NCBI GenBank assembly: GCA_031255855.1
Contig: JAIRRS010000112.1
Coordinates: 62,001 to 126,000 of the forward strand
Length of the DNA: 64,000 nt
Source of the DNA: Tannerellaceae bacterium
GTDB lineage: Bacteria; Bacteroidota; Bacteroidia; Bacteroidales; Tannerellaceae
Direction of reading: 5' to 3'
Shown piece by piece: positions 53,122 through 62,972 of the stretch (position 1 is its first letter; each line of letters opens with the position of its first letter). Both the position numbers and the translations under genes were made by a program. The notes under the pieces are model-generated. The model searched no databases. It was not told the DNA's origin and saw only the letters and a program-made list of their open reading frames with translations.

Positions 53122-55518
53122 CTACCTGCCGAATCTGGAATCGTCTATTTTTTCATGCTTTTTCTCCTTGTACCCTCCGAATTTCCATGTAAAGGCGATA
53201 CCCCAATACCAGCTTGTATCTATATTTTTCATCCTGCTATACCAGTCTCCCATAGCTATTTCAATCTTTTTGGGCGTACGGCTTCGAAAGATATTTTCGT
53301 ATTTTAAAGTCAACGATGCCTTGTTTTGGGCAAATGTCCATTTTAGGCCTCCCGACACATCGTATGAACTGCCTAAGTTGTAAACGCCTTGTATTGCGGG
53401 AGAAACATAATATCCGTTTAATGTAAGCTTCATGTTTGGCTTTGCATCAGAAATATTAATTGTATTATTCATCCCTATCCGGCCTAAATATTTACTCTTG
53501 TTGAATGGGATATTGTAGAAATTATCGCTTTTTTCCTGCATACGTATCCCTTGGATGGTTATTCTCGAATCAATTCGGTGGCCGATATTGACGGGTATAA
53601 TTACCCCGAATCCTGTTAATACATTGAAATCAAAATTTTCAAACCGGAATATTGTTTTAAGTTCTGTATCGCTTTGATGGGGTACTTGTACAAAGTAGTC
53701 GGGCGAATATTGGGCGAAAACCATAAAAACATATTTTTGCCGCAAAAGATATAACAGCTGTCCATCGTATGAACGACTGGGTTTTAATGACGGGTTTCCC
53801 TGTATTACCGAATAAGCGTTCAGATAAGACGTTTGGGGATTGACGCTCCAGTAAGAAGGATAGGTTTTGTTGCTTGATAGATTGAATTGCAGGATATGGG
53901 AAGGTGAAAACGTGTAACTCAGAGAGGCATTAGGAAAAAGCGTAAAATCGTCCCATAAGACGGATTTTTTGCCGTTTGAAGTATATTCCGATTTAAAATA
54001 TTCCCCTTTCAAGGAAACGGTTGCCGAAAAGCGTCCGAATGTGTGAGACAACTCTGCAAATACATTTCCCCCGTATTCAATCTGCTCGTCATTTAGGCTG
54101 CTTTCTTTATCAAGTATATATCCCTTTTCTTCATTGTAAAGGTATTCGGATCTTGTATCAGATACCGTACAACTACCATTTATCCCATAATTCAGTCGCG
54201 TGTTATTTTTAAATAAATATGTATGGTTTAAGAAAGCCATCCATTTGGATATATCTTGGTCGCTGTTGTTCAACAAATCAATAGACGAACCAACTTCGCT
54301 GTTATTAACAAAAAATTGATGTTCCGGGTTACGGTAGTTTGTAAAGTCTACTCCGGCTGTAACTTCCTTATATCCTTTGTATTGAAGCCGGACATTTTGT
54401 AATGTGCTATGGTTATCTACATTCGTAACGCTAAAGGCTGGGATTTCATTTCCATTATTCAAATATGTAAAGAGGCTGTTTGAAGTCCTTGTCCCATCAA
54501 ATTTACCCGCATTTATATAGTAAGAAACGGATAATTTGTCATCATTCTTAAAGGTATAATCCATTCCTAAGCGGAAAGAACCTTCGTTCGACTTAGATTT
54601 ACTTCTGTTTTCCTGGTCTATTTCTACCATATTATCTTTTAAAGCATGGCGTGTGAATAAATTTTCCCCGCCATACCTTTTACCCTTACTGCCATTTACC
54701 AAAGCATCAATGCTTAATTGTGGAGTTATGTAAACGATGTTTGCATGCGCCAATCCCGACGCGTAATGATGTTGCCGGTATTCTGTCCCTGCTTCACCTT
54801 GCAATGTTTCTCCTTGTGTATCACTTTCTTGTCCTATAATAACATTAATCAGAGCGCCCTTTACATTATATCGGGCGGGTGCATTGTACATGATTTCAGT
54901 ACTTTTGATTCGTGATGCAGGTATACTTTTCAGCAGGTTTATAAGTTGTTCGGCCGACATGGTAGTGAGTTGACCGTTCAATACGATGTGGAGGCTTCGT
55001 GCTCCCAACAGTTCGATTTTCTCGTCGTTTCCACTTATGCCAGGCAATTCTTTTATTGCTTCAAAAGCATTATTAACCGGTTTATTTTTAATCAGTTGTG
55101 GTATATCATATATTAAGGCGCCTCCACTGACCTTCACCTGCGGACGCTCGCCTTTTACTACCACTTCGTCTAACTGGTAATCTTTTTCTATCAGGGTAAC
55201 AATCCCAATATCATTTTGCAAAACATCCACTTGTTTAGTTTCATATAGCAGATGTTGGAGCAACAACCGGTATTGTCCGCTTGCAACTTCAAGGGCAAAT
55301 ACACCTAAACTATCCGTGATACCGGTATTAACATATACGGAATCCCTTGTTTGTACTATCACCGCTACTCCATCAATCCCGCTATTTCCTGTATTCACGA
55401 TTTTTCCTTGAATAACATTTTGCGCGATTATCATCATGCAACTAACAATCAACAAACTTCCTGATAAGTAGATTTTTCGTTTCATTATTTTATATTTTCC
55501 AGTCTTTACTTGTTTCAT
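53122..55518 (-). CDS. TonB-dependent-type outer-membrane beta-barrel protein
   Basis: A 798-residue outer-membrane protein: signal peptide (MKRKIYLSGSLLIVSCMMIIAQ at residues 12-33 of the longer form), a CarboxypepD_reg-like domain (~35-115), a plug-like domain (KVSGGALIYDIPQLIKNKPVNNAFEAIKELPGI onward) and a long beta-barrel ending in an aromatic-rich strand. No SusD partner, so it is not a polysaccharide-utilisation pair. Its ATG overlaps the upstream RHH gene's stop as ATGA, implying coupling. ATG 55485 is an alternative start that would remove the overlap. Confidence 0.88.
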   Translation of the reverse strand: MKQVKTGKYKIMKRKIYLSGSLLIVSCMMIIAQNVIQGKIVNTGNSGIDGVAVIVQTRDSVYVNTGITDSLGVFALEVASGQYRLLLQHLLYETKQVDVLQNDIGIVTLIEKDYQLDEVVVKGERPQVKVSGGALIYDIPQLIKNKPVNNAFEAIKELPGISGNDEKIELLGARSLHIVLNGQLTTMSAEQLINLLKSIPASRIKSTEIMYNAPARYNVKGALINVIIGQESDTQGETLQGEAGTEYRQHHYASGLAHANIVYITPQLSIDALVNGSKGKRYGGENLFTRHALKDNMVEIDQENRSKSKSNEGSFRLGMDYTFKNDDKLSVSYYINAGKFDGTRTSNSLFTYLNNGNEIPAFSVTNVDNHSTLQNVRLQYKGYKEVTAGVDFTNYRNPEHQFFVNNSEVGSSIDLLNNSDQDISKWMAFLNHTYLFKNNTRLNYGINGSCTVSDTRSEYLYNEEKGYILDKESSLNDEQIEYGGNVFAELSHTFGRFSATVSLKGEYFKSEYTSNGKKSVLWDDFTLFPNASLSYTFSPSHILQFNLSSNKTYPSYWSVNPQTSYLNAYSVIQGNPSLKPSRSYDGQLLYLLRQKYVFMVFAQYSPDYFVQVPHQSDTELKTIFRFENFDFNVLTGFGVIIPVNIGHRIDSRITIQGIRMQEKSDNFYNIPFNKSKYLGRIGMNNTINISDAKPNMKLTLNGYYVSPAIQGVYNLGSSYDVSGGLKWTFAQNKASLTLKYENIFRSRTPKKIEIAMGDWYSRMKNIDTSWYWGIAFTWKFGGYKEKKHEKIDDSRFGR

Positions 55519-55766
55519 TCGCTACAGGATTTCACAAAGGATTCAAAGCTACTCATATCAACCGTTTCAAGGTTCTTGCTTAAACGTGCTTCTTTCATTG
55601 CTGCTAATGTGACCGCATTGGGTTCATGGTAGATGATGTCCATAAGTGCACTTTCTACGAAGTTGTTAAGACTTCTATTTTCTTCTTTTGCAATAACCTG
55701 TAAGCGTTCTAGTAAGTCTTTTCTAAGCCGGAACGAGGTCTGCTTTCTTTCTACTGTTGTTTCCAT
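55515..55766 (-). CDS. ribbon-helix-helix (Arc-like) DNA-binding protein, orphan antitoxin-like
   Basis: An 83-residue Arc/MetJ-type protein: TSFRLRKDLLERLQVIAKEENRSLNNFVESALMDI gives the beta-helix-helix fold. The C-terminal part (SSFESFVKSC) resembles antitoxin tails that bind RelE/YafQ-like toxins in Bacteroidetes. No toxin gene follows. Instead an outer-membrane protein gene overlaps its stop by ATGA. It may be a local transcriptional regulator or a degraded toxin-antitoxin remnant. Confidence 0.8.
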   Translation of the reverse strand: METTVERKQTSFRLRKDLLERLQVIAKEENRSLNNFVESALMDIIYHEPNAVTLAAMKEARLSKNLETVDMSSFESFVKSCSE

Positions 55767-55863
55767 AGATACAATGTATTTATGTAATATAAATGTATCG
55801 CATATATATCACATATGCAAGAAGAAGGGCATTTATTTTGATTTTATTACCCTACTCAGTATT

Positions 55864-56226
55864 TTAGTCTAAAATATTTATAATATCTTGAATTTGGGCA
55901 TCAAGATAATCTTTCAACATTTCTATTTTAGCTTTAGCGATTGTGCCTATATACCCAGACTTTATAGTATGACCTTCCTTTCCGACAATTTCAAAATCCT
56001 TTCTGAAAACAGAATCTATGTATATGAATTTTGAATAGAAATTTAAAAGGTTCATTAAAAACCCAACATCCCCACCTTTGCCGGTTTCTAAACGTGAAAT
56101 CGCATTTTGTGCATATGCGACTTTAATTCTTTCTTCCTCCGTCAGCCTTTTTGCAAGCTGTTCCTGGGTAAGACCTAAGTACATTCGTACCATTTTTAGG
56201 CGTTCCCCAAATATAAAAACATCCAT
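55864..56226 (-). CDS. XRE-type HTH protein
   Basis: A 120-residue protein with a Cro/C1-type helix-turn-helix (residues ~8-65: MVRMYLGLTQEQLAKRLTEEERIKVAYAQNAISRLETGKGG, containing an insertion) and a C-terminal helical part (AKIEMLKDYLDAQIQDIIN). It may act as a transcriptional regulator. The neighbours are the RHH gene (98 bases downstream) and proS. The target is unknown. Confidence 0.82.
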   Translation of the reverse strand: MDVFIFGERLKMVRMYLGLTQEQLAKRLTEEERIKVAYAQNAISRLETGKGGDVGFLMNLLNFYSKFIYIDSVFRKDFEIVGKEGHTIKSGYIGTIAKAKIEMLKDYLDAQIQDIINILD

Positions 56227-56302
56227 CTATTGTAGTTACAAAATCTCGTTCATCGGCTAACGATGTGGTTCAGGGTTTCGAGACAGGACTATGGGGCGAC
56301 GA

Positions 56303-57784
56303 TTAATAAGCTCTTGCAAAAATAACACGTTGTGCCGAAGGCTTTCCTGTCACCATACATTTGCCAGGTGTTTTATCTCCTTCCAGTGGAATACAACGAA
56401 TCGTTGCTTTTGTTTCGGTCTTTACTTTCTCTTCCGTTTCCGGAGTTCCATCCCAATGAGCCATAATGAATACACCTTCTTCAATCTTTTCCTTAAATTC
56501 TTCATACGTGTCTACGGAAACAATATGCGATGTACGGAAATCATACGCTTTCCTATAAATATTCTTTTGGATATCTTGAAGAAGGTTTTTTACATATTCT
56601 TCGATGCCATCACATGTAACCGTCTCCTTTTCCAATTTATCACGACGCATTACTTCAATCGTGTTATTTTCTAAATCGCGTCCACCCATGGCCAGGCGTA
56701 CAGGAACGCCTTTTAATTCATATTCAGCAAATTTCCATCCCGGTTTTTTATTGTCGGCATCATCAAATTTTACCGAAATACCCATTGATTTCAGTTTGGA
56801 AACAATTCCGTTAACCTTTTCCGATATTTGAGCCAACTGTTCCATGTTTTTATAAATAGGAACAATAACAACTTGTGTAGGAGCCAGTAGTGGAGGCAAA
56901 ACCAATCCATTATCGTCGGAGTGGCACATAATCAGAGCACCCACCATGCGGGTTGATAATCCCCAGGAGGTTGCCCAGGCATAGTCTGTTTTACCTTCTT
57001 TATCAATAAACGTCACGTCGAATGCTTTACCGAAGTTTTGTCCAAGGAAATGAGACGTACCGGCCTGTAACGCTTTACCATCTTGCATCATAGCCTCAAT
57101 AGTATATGTATCCAATGCACCGGCAAAACGTTCGCTCTCAGACTTTACCCCTTTTATTACAGGCATTGCCATGAATTCTTCGGCAAAACGGGCGTAAACA
57201 CCCTGCATTTTTATTGTTTCCTCCACTGCTTCTTCTTTTGTAGCATGGGCCGTATGCCCTTCCTGCCACAAAAATTCAGCCGTACGAAGGAAAAGACGGG
57301 TACGCATCTCCCATCGCATCACATTTGCCCACTGATTGATAAGGATAGGCAAATCGCGGTACGACTGAATCCAGTTGCGATACGTATTCCATATAATCGT
57401 TTCCGAAGTTGGACGGATAATCAATTCTTCTTCCAGTTTGGCCGCGGGGTCGACAACTACGCCTGAACCGTCGGCTGCATTCTTCAGACGGTAATGGGTT
57501 ACTACGGCACATTCTTTGGCAAAACCTTCCACATGGTCGGCTTCACGGCTCAGAAATGACTTGGGAATCAGCAAGGGGAAATAAGCATTCACATGACCGG
57601 TTTCCTTAAACATGTCGTCTAAGATACGCTGCATTTTTTCCCATATCGCGTAGCCGTATGGCTTGATAACCATACATCCGCGAACAGCAGAATTTTCTGC
57701 CAATTCAGCTTTAATGACCAAATCCTGATACCATTGCGAGTAGTTTTCGCTTCTTTTGGTAAGTTCTTTCAACTCTTTTGCCAT
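56303..57784 (-). CDS. proS: prolyl-tRNA synthetase, archaeal/eukaryal type
   Basis: A 493-residue class II aminoacyl-tRNA synthetase for tRNA-Pro. The short form without the bacterial editing insertion places it in the archaeal/eukaryal-type group. Motif 2-like [23 protein letters not shown] and the [29 protein letters not shown] segment are visible. The C-terminal domain with the [22 protein letters not shown] block follows. A minus-strand TACCTTTG box lies at 57829-57822. Confidence 0.95.
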   Translation of the reverse strand: MAKELKELTKRSENYSQWYQDLVIKAELAENSAVRGCMVIKPYGYAIWEKMQRILDDMFKETGHVNAYFPLLIPKSFLSREADHVEGFAKECAVVTHYRLKNAADGSGVVVDPAAKLEEELIIRPTSETIIWNTYRNWIQSYRDLPILINQWANVMRWEMRTRLFLRTAEFLWQEGHTAHATKEEAVEETIKMQGVYARFAEEFMAMPVIKGVKSESERFAGALDTYTIEAMMQDGKALQAGTSHFLGQNFGKAFDVTFIDKEGKTDYAWATSWGLSTRMVGALIMCHSDDNGLVLPPLLAPTQVVIVPIYKNMEQLAQISEKVNGIVSKLKSMGISVKFDDADNKKPGWKFAEYELKGVPVRLAMGGRDLENNTIEVMRRDKLEKETVTCDGIEEYVKNLLQDIQKNIYRKAYDFRTSHIVSVDTYEEFKEKIEEGVFIMAHWDGTPETEEKVKTETKATIRCIPLEGDKTPGKCMVTGKPSAQRVIFARAY

Positions 57785-57821
57785 CTTTCAAAAATGTATT
57801 ATAAATTGTCTTAACGGGGGA

Positions 57822-57829
57822 CAAAGGTA
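57822..57829 (-). promoter_or_regulatory. -7 box of proS
   Basis: Minus-strand TACCTTTG matches TAnnTTTG 38 bases before the proS start. No clear -33 TTG was found. Confidence 0.5.
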
Positions 57830-57890
57830 AGCATTATTGCTTTTATCTGTCATCATTCACAGGATAAAAAGGCTGATTATATTGTTTGAA

Positions 57891-57975
57891 AAATTCATCT
57901 GGATGTTTTCCCGGTTTCATTGAGATGATCGTCCAAGATCATTGGGATGTTTTCCTCCATTCATCCAGATGATTT
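57891..57975 (+). repeat. 85-bp dispersed palindromic repeat, copy B
   Basis: It matches the reverse complement of 25384-25468 at about 74 of 85 positions by hand. It carries CATCTGGATG at one end and CATCCAGATG at the other and has internal GGATGTTTTCC-like units. It lies in the spacer between divergent proS and the M20 peptidase gene, with no coding frame of its own. Confidence 0.85.
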
Positions 57976-58010
57976 TTTGTCTCAAATTTCACAATGATTT
58001 AAAATTTACA

Positions 58011-58040
58011 TTGGATTAAAATAAGCATTCCTTATCTTTG
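58011..58040 (+). promoter_or_regulatory. promoter of the M20 peptidase gene
   Basis: TTG (58011-58013), a 19-base spacer and TATCTTTG (58033-58040) match the Bacteroidetes consensus. It lies 35 bases before the ATG and just after repeat copy B. Confidence 0.65.
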
Positions 58041-58074
58041 CCTTTCTTATTAAAACTATATAAAATAATATCAC

Positions 58075-59430
58075 ATGTCAGTAAAGGCTTATATCCAATC
58101 AAACAAAGAGCGATTTCTGGAAGAACTCTTCTCCCTCATACGCATCCCCTCCGTCAGCGCAAAACACGAACACAAAGAAGACATGCAAGCGTGCGCCCGG
58201 CGATGGGCAGAGCTATTACTATCTTCAGGAGCCGACAAAGCTGTCGTTATGCCCACCGGAGGCAACCCGGTTGTCTATGCCCAAAAAACGATCTCCCCAG
58301 CCTTGCCAACCGTTTTAGTGTACGCCCATTACGACGTGATGCCCGCCGAACCTTTCGAACTATGGAATAGCAACCCCTTCGAACCGGAAATACGCGACGG
58401 CCGCATCTGGGCAAGAGGCGCCGACGACGATAAAGGACAAGCCATGATGCAAGTAAAAGGCTTCGAAACAGCCCTGAAATCAGGCCTCCTGAAATGTAAC
58501 GTAAAGTTCATCTTTGAAGGGGAAGAAGAAATCGGATCCCCCAGCCTCGAAACCTTCTGCAAGCAAAACAAAGAACTGCTGGAAGCAGACATCATACTCG
58601 TATCCGACACCAGCATGGTCAGTCAGGAAATACCTTCGCTCACCACCGGCTTGCGAGGCCTTGCATACTGGGACATAGAAATCACCGGCCCAAACCGCGA
58701 TTTACATTCCGGACACTTCGGAGGAGCAGTTGCCAACCCCATCAATACCCTCTGCAAACTAATGGCCGGCATAGTTGATGCCGACGGACGAATCACCATC
58801 CCCGGGTTCTACGACGATGTAGAAGAAATATCGCCCGCCGAACGCGGAATGATAGCCCGGATACCTTTCGACGAAGAAAAATACAAAGCATCCATTGGAG
58901 TCAACGAATTATCCGGGGAAAAAGGATACCCCACGCTGGAACGCAACAGTTGCCGCCCGTCATTCGATATTTGCGGGATATGGGGAGGCTATCAGGGAGA
59001 AGGCAGCAAAACCGTATTACCCTCCAAAGCCTACGCGAAAGTATCCACCCGTTTAGTCCCCCATCAAGATTACAACAAAATATTGACCCTGTTTCAAGAA
59101 TACATCCAAAGCAAAGCTCCCAAATCCGTCAAAGTGAAAGTCACCCCTACACATGGCGGGCAAGGATATGTTTGCCCGATAGACCTGCCGGCTTATAAAG
59201 CAGCCGAGAAAGCAGTCGGAATTGCTTTTGGCAAAACGCCTCTGGCCGTCCGCCGTGGAGGAAGCATACCCATTATCTCTACTTTCGAACAAGTATTGGG
59301 CATTAAAACCATTTTAATGGGCTTCGGGTTAGAGCAAAACGCCATTCATTCACCCAACGAAAGCATGATGCTCGATTTCTTCTATAAAGGGATTGAGTCA
59401 GTCGCCGAGTTTTACCGGGAATATAAATAA
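58075..59430 (+). CDS. M20-family dipeptidase
   Basis: A 451-residue metallopeptidase of the M20/ArgE/DapE group. The metal site begins with H85 and D87 in VYAHYDVMP, with GADDDKGQAM and FEGEEEIGSPSLE following. The central dimerisation domain lies around 190-310. Substrates are probably dipeptides or acyl amino acids. The DNA is noticeably richer in C-ending codons than neighbouring genes upstream, visible throughout the gene. It is followed 15 bases later by a helicase gene. Confidence 0.92.
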   Translation: MSVKAYIQSNKERFLEELFSLIRIPSVSAKHEHKEDMQACARRWAELLLSSGADKAVVMPTGGNPVVYAQKTISPALPTVLVYAHYDVMPAEPFELWNSNPFEPEIRDGRIWARGADDDKGQAMMQVKGFETALKSGLLKCNVKFIFEGEEEIGSPSLETFCKQNKELLEADIILVSDTSMVSQEIPSLTTGLRGLAYWDIEITGPNRDLHSGHFGGAVANPINTLCKLMAGIVDADGRITIPGFYDDVEEISPAERGMIARIPFDEEKYKASIGVNELSGEKGYPTLERNSCRPSFDICGIWGGYQGEGSKTVLPSKAYAKVSTRLVPHQDYNKILTLFQEYIQSKAPKSVKVKVTPTHGGQGYVCPIDLPAYKAAEKAVGIAFGKTPLAVRRGGSIPIISTFEQVLGIKTILMGFGLEQNAIHSPNESMMLDFFYKGIESVAEFYREYK

Positions 59431-59445
59431 AGAAGAAAACTGTTA

Positions 59446-60765
59446 ATGATAACAAGTCCAACAATCGCCAAAGCGCTAAAGAATGTCGGAATTGAGGCGT
59501 TGAACGAAATGCAACAAGCCGCACTGGATGCCGGGACAACGGAAGACATGGTGCTGATCAGTCCCACAGGTTCCGGCAAAACATTGGCCTATTTGCTTCC
59601 GCTGCTTACCCTTTTACCCCCTCCTACCTCCGTGACGGAAAACATCCAAGCCATGATTGTAGCCCCCTCCCGCGAACTGGCTTTGCAGATAGAAACGGTT
59701 TTCCGCTCAATGGGAGCCGGTTACAAAGTGAATTGTGTATACGGAGGCCATCCGGTACGGACGGAAAAGAAGCAATTAGAGCATCCTCCCACCATATTGA
59801 TAGGTACGCCCGGACGGATTGTCGATCATCTCGAACATGGCAATATAGAGACCGGATCAGTTCATACATTGATATTAGACGAATTTGACAAATCGCTGGA
59901 GTTGGGATTCCTGCCGGAAATGAAAGAAATCCTCTCCCATTTACCCAGCCTGCGGAGGCGAGTGCTTACATCAGCCACGGAAGCGGTAAAGATACCCTCG
60001 TTTATAGGCATAAACCATCCCGTACGTCTCTCGTTCCTTTCGGGAAAACACCCCCAAAGGTTAAAGGTACATATTGTCAAGTCACCCGTAAAAGACAAGC
60101 TGGAAACGCTTTACAAGCTATTGGGAGAATTGAATGGCGAGTCGGCTTTCATATTCTGCAACCTGCGTGAAGCAACAGAACGGGTGAGCAATTACCTAAC
60201 CGGTATGGGAGTAGACAACGAATACTTCCACGGTGGCATGGAACAAGCCGTCCGCGAAAAAACGCTATCTCGCTTTCGAAACGGAAGCGCAACGGTATTT
60301 ATCTCTACCGACCTGGCTTCAAGAGGATTGGATATTCCTGACGTAAAATATGTTATCCACTATCATTTGCCGTTGAATGAAGAAGCGTATATCCACCGCA
60401 ACGGACGGACAGCCCGTGTGCGTGCCGAAGGGAATATATTCCTGATATTGAATGAAATAGAAACCGTCCCCGAATATATCGAAAAAGAGCCGGAAGAGTT
60501 TTTCTTACCAGCGAAGGCCAGGCAACCCTTACCTTCGGAATGGGCTACGCTCACCATCAATCGCGGGAAGCGCGACAAACTGAGTAAAAAAGATATTGTC
60601 GGCTTTCTGTTTCAGAAAGGAGGGCTGGAAAAAAACGAACTCGGAGTAGTAGAAGTAAAAGAGAGTTGCTCGTATGCTGCCGTAAAGAGAAATAAACTAC
60701 CCGGACTGCTCATCCGGATCAGCAATGAGAAGATAAAAAACATGACGGCGAAGTTTAACGGATAA
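59446..60765 (+). CDS. DEAD-box-type RNA helicase (DEFD variant)
   Basis: A 439-residue superfamily 2 RNA helicase. Motif I is SPTGSGKT (39-46). Motif II reads DEFD instead of DEAD. Motif III is SATEA, and motif VI HRNGRTAR is intact. Q-motif-like residues precede motif I (LNEMQQAAL). The C-terminal ~80 residues form an RNA-binding-like extension (DKLSKKDIVGFLFQKGGLEKNELGVVEVKE), as in DbpA-type helicases. It follows the peptidase gene by 15 bases. Confidence 0.92.
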   Translation: MITSPTIAKALKNVGIEALNEMQQAALDAGTTEDMVLISPTGSGKTLAYLLPLLTLLPPPTSVTENIQAMIVAPSRELALQIETVFRSMGAGYKVNCVYGGHPVRTEKKQLEHPPTILIGTPGRIVDHLEHGNIETGSVHTLILDEFDKSLELGFLPEMKEILSHLPSLRRRVLTSATEAVKIPSFIGINHPVRLSFLSGKHPQRLKVHIVKSPVKDKLETLYKLLGELNGESAFIFCNLREATERVSNYLTGMGVDNEYFHGGMEQAVREKTLSRFRNGSATVFISTDLASRGLDIPDVKYVIHYHLPLNEEAYIHRNGRTARVRAEGNIFLILNEIETVPEYIEKEPEEFFLPAKARQPLPSEWATLTINRGKRDKLSKKDIVGFLFQKGGLEKNELGVVEVKESCSYAAVKRNKLPGLLIRISNEKIKNMTAKFNG

Positions 60766-60780
60766 TCAAAAAACATCTCC

Positions 60781-62043
60781 TTGAAAACGATACTGATAAA
60801 AAGTGTAGAACTAAACGGGAAACCGGTTGATATATTAATTGAGGGTAATATCATCAAACGAATTGCCAGGTATTTGCCGGATGAAACCAATATCGTTCTC
60901 AACGGGCGTAAGAAAGCTGTTATTCCGGGGCTGGTGAATATGCATACCCATGCAGCCATGACCCTTTTCCGGGGTTATGCCGATGAAATGCCGTTAATGC
61001 CCTGGCTGGAAGAGAAAATTTGGCCGAACGAGGCCAAATTAACCCATGAAGATGTATATTGGGGAACAAAACTGGCTTGCCTTGAAATGATTAAGAGCGG
61101 AACAACAGCTTTCTTTGATATGTACCACAAGTTTCCGGCAACCGCCAGAGCTGTAGAAGAAATGGGAATCCGCGCCATGCTGTCGAGTGCCTGTTTCGAC
61201 CATTTCCAGCCGGAACAGGCCGAGAAGGCCAAAGCTCATACAAATAAATTGTTTGCAGGAATGGGCGCATACAGCGAACGGATAAAGTTTGCCTTGGGGC
61301 CGCATGCGATTTATACGGTTTCAGGCAAATTGCTCCAATGGATTGATACGTTTTCAAAAGAGAACTTTAATACCCCCATACATATTCACCTGGCTGAAAC
61401 GGAAACGGAGGTAAAAAACTCCATCAGCCAGTTTGGCTACACCCCGGTACGGTATTTGAACCGCTTGGGTATTTTATCCCCCCGCCTGACGATCGCGCAT
61501 GGCGTATATGTCGACGATGAAGAGATCCGAATGCTGGCCGACAAGGGCGTAAAAGTTGTTCATAACCCGGCCTCAAATATGAAACTGGCTTCGGGCATAC
61601 AATTCAAATTCGCTGAAATGAAAAAGGCCGGTATTCCCGTAGCGATAGGAACCGACGGATGTTCTTCGTCCAACAACCTGGATATGATCGAGGCCATGAA
61701 ACTGGCCTCCCTGTTGGGGAAAGGCTGGCGGAAAGACCCTGTCGCCTTAACGGCCGGCGAAATGTTATTTGCCGCAACAGAGGAAGGGGCTGGTATGTTA
61801 GGATTCAAAGCCGGGCGTATAGAAGAAGGATATCTGGCCGATTTGTGTCTGGTAGACCTGAATACCCCGGCATTCGCACCCAACTTCAATTTTGTATCCA
61901 ACCTGGTTTATGCAGCAAACGGAAGTTGTGTCGACACTGTTGTTTGCGACGGTAAAATACTGATGCAAAACAAACAAGTCCCTGGAGAAGAAGAAATTAT
62001 AGAACAAACAACCCAAATAGCATATAATCTGATGTCGAGATGA
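60781..62043 (+). CDS. amidohydrolase, MTA/S-adenosylhomocysteine deaminase type
   Basis: A 420-residue metal-dependent amidohydrolase with the [28 protein letters not shown] segment (metal ligands H55 and H57), [18 protein letters not shown] and [12 protein letters not shown], typical of MtaD-like deaminases acting on adenosine derivatives. It starts with TTG at 60781. No better ATG fits the family start. It overlaps the purine nucleoside phosphorylase gene by 4 bases (ATGA), placing both in purine salvage. Confidence 0.9.
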   Translation: MKTILIKSVELNGKPVDILIEGNIIKRIARYLPDETNIVLNGRKKAVIPGLVNMHTHAAMTLFRGYADEMPLMPWLEEKIWPNEAKLTHEDVYWGTKLACLEMIKSGTTAFFDMYHKFPATARAVEEMGIRAMLSSACFDHFQPEQAEKAKAHTNKLFAGMGAYSERIKFALGPHAIYTVSGKLLQWIDTFSKENFNTPIHIHLAETETEVKNSISQFGYTPVRYLNRLGILSPRLTIAHGVYVDDEEIRMLADKGVKVVHNPASNMKLASGIQFKFAEMKKAGIPVAIGTDGCSSSNNLDMIEAMKLASLLGKGWRKDPVALTAGEMLFAATEEGAGMLGFKAGRIEEGYLADLCLVDLNTPAFAPNFNFVSNLVYAANGSCVDTVVCDGKILMQNKQVPGEEEIIEQTTQIAYNLMSR

Positions 62044-62864
62044 AAGAAGAATTAAATAACCCATACAGGGAAGCGGCCGAATACCTGAAGGCGTACGTGA
62101 ATGAGAATACTGAGACAGGTATCATACTGGGAAGCGGTCTGGGATTATTGGCCGATAAGATAGAAGAAAAAGAAGTTATCCCATATAGCAGGATTCCACA
62201 CTTTGCCAAGTCAACAGTAATAGGGCATAAAGGAAATCTGATTTGCGGCAAACTGGGTGGTAAACAAGTCTTAGCCATGCAGGGACGTTTCCATTATTAT
62301 GAAGGATACACCATGCGGCAAGTAACATTCCCCATCCGTGTTATGAAACTATTGGGAATTAAGAATCTCTTGGTTTCCAATGCTGCCGGAGGAATCAACA
62401 CCACTTTCAAAGTAGGCGATTTAATGATTATATGCGACCATATCAATATGGCGCCGAATCCGTTAATAGGACCGAATGATGAAATGTTCGGAACCCGTTT
62501 CCCCGACATGACGCGCACATACGACCGCGACTTTATCCACCTGATAGAAGAGATTGCGTCCGAAGAAAATATCCCGTTGAAAAAAGGAGTCTATGTAGGA
62601 CTTACCGGCCCTTCTTATGAAACACCAGCCGAATATGCTTTCTTTGGAAAAGCCGGAGGCGATGCCATTGGCATGAGTACTGTTCCCGAAGTAATCGTAG
62701 CGCGGCACGCGGGACTCCGAATCTTCGGCATGTCTGTCATAACAAACGAAGGCTATCATTTTGCCGACGATTTTGTAAACGACGGGAAAGACGTAATCAA
62801 AGCCGCCAACGAAGCCGCCGGGAAAATGACAAGGTTATTCAGCAAGTTGGTTTCGAAAATATAA
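62040..62864 (+). CDS. purine nucleoside phosphorylase
   Basis: A 274-residue trimeric-type purine nucleoside phosphorylase (PNP/MTAP family) that releases purine bases from nucleosides. Phosphate-binding [24 protein letters not shown] and the substrate-site segment [28 protein letters not shown] are visible. It is coupled to the upstream MtaD-like gene by the ATGA overlap. The exact preference (purine nucleosides or methylthioadenosine) is not decided by sequence here. Confidence 0.93.
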   Translation: MKEELNNPYREAAEYLKAYVNENTETGIILGSGLGLLADKIEEKEVIPYSRIPHFAKSTVIGHKGNLICGKLGGKQVLAMQGRFHYYEGYTMRQVTFPIRVMKLLGIKNLLVSNAAGGINTTFKVGDLMIICDHINMAPNPLIGPNDEMFGTRFPDMTRTYDRDFIHLIEEIASEENIPLKKGVYVGLTGPSYETPAEYAFFGKAGGDAIGMSTVPEVIVARHAGLRIFGMSVITNEGYHFADDFVNDGKDVIKAANEAAGKMTRLFSKLVSKI

Positions 62865-62920
62865 GAAAGTTATACCCCTGTTGTACAGCATATGTAACAT
62901 ATATTCCGTGAAATTTTTAA

Positions 62921-62928
62921 TAGATTTG
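62921..62928 (+). promoter_or_regulatory. -7 box of the SGNH hydrolase gene
   Basis: TAGATTTG matches TAnnTTTG, 44 bases before the ATG. Confidence 0.5.
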
Positions 62929-62972
62929 TAGAGTAACTGATAAAATCACTAATTATAAATTTAATTTGTCTT

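Noticed and set aside
56227-56302. tRNA-like remnant between the XRE gene and proS
   Set aside because: It contains a 5-bp CATCG/CGATG hairpin inside a TCTCG/CGAGA clamp but no T-loop or D-loop signature, so it is only noted as a small structured spacer.
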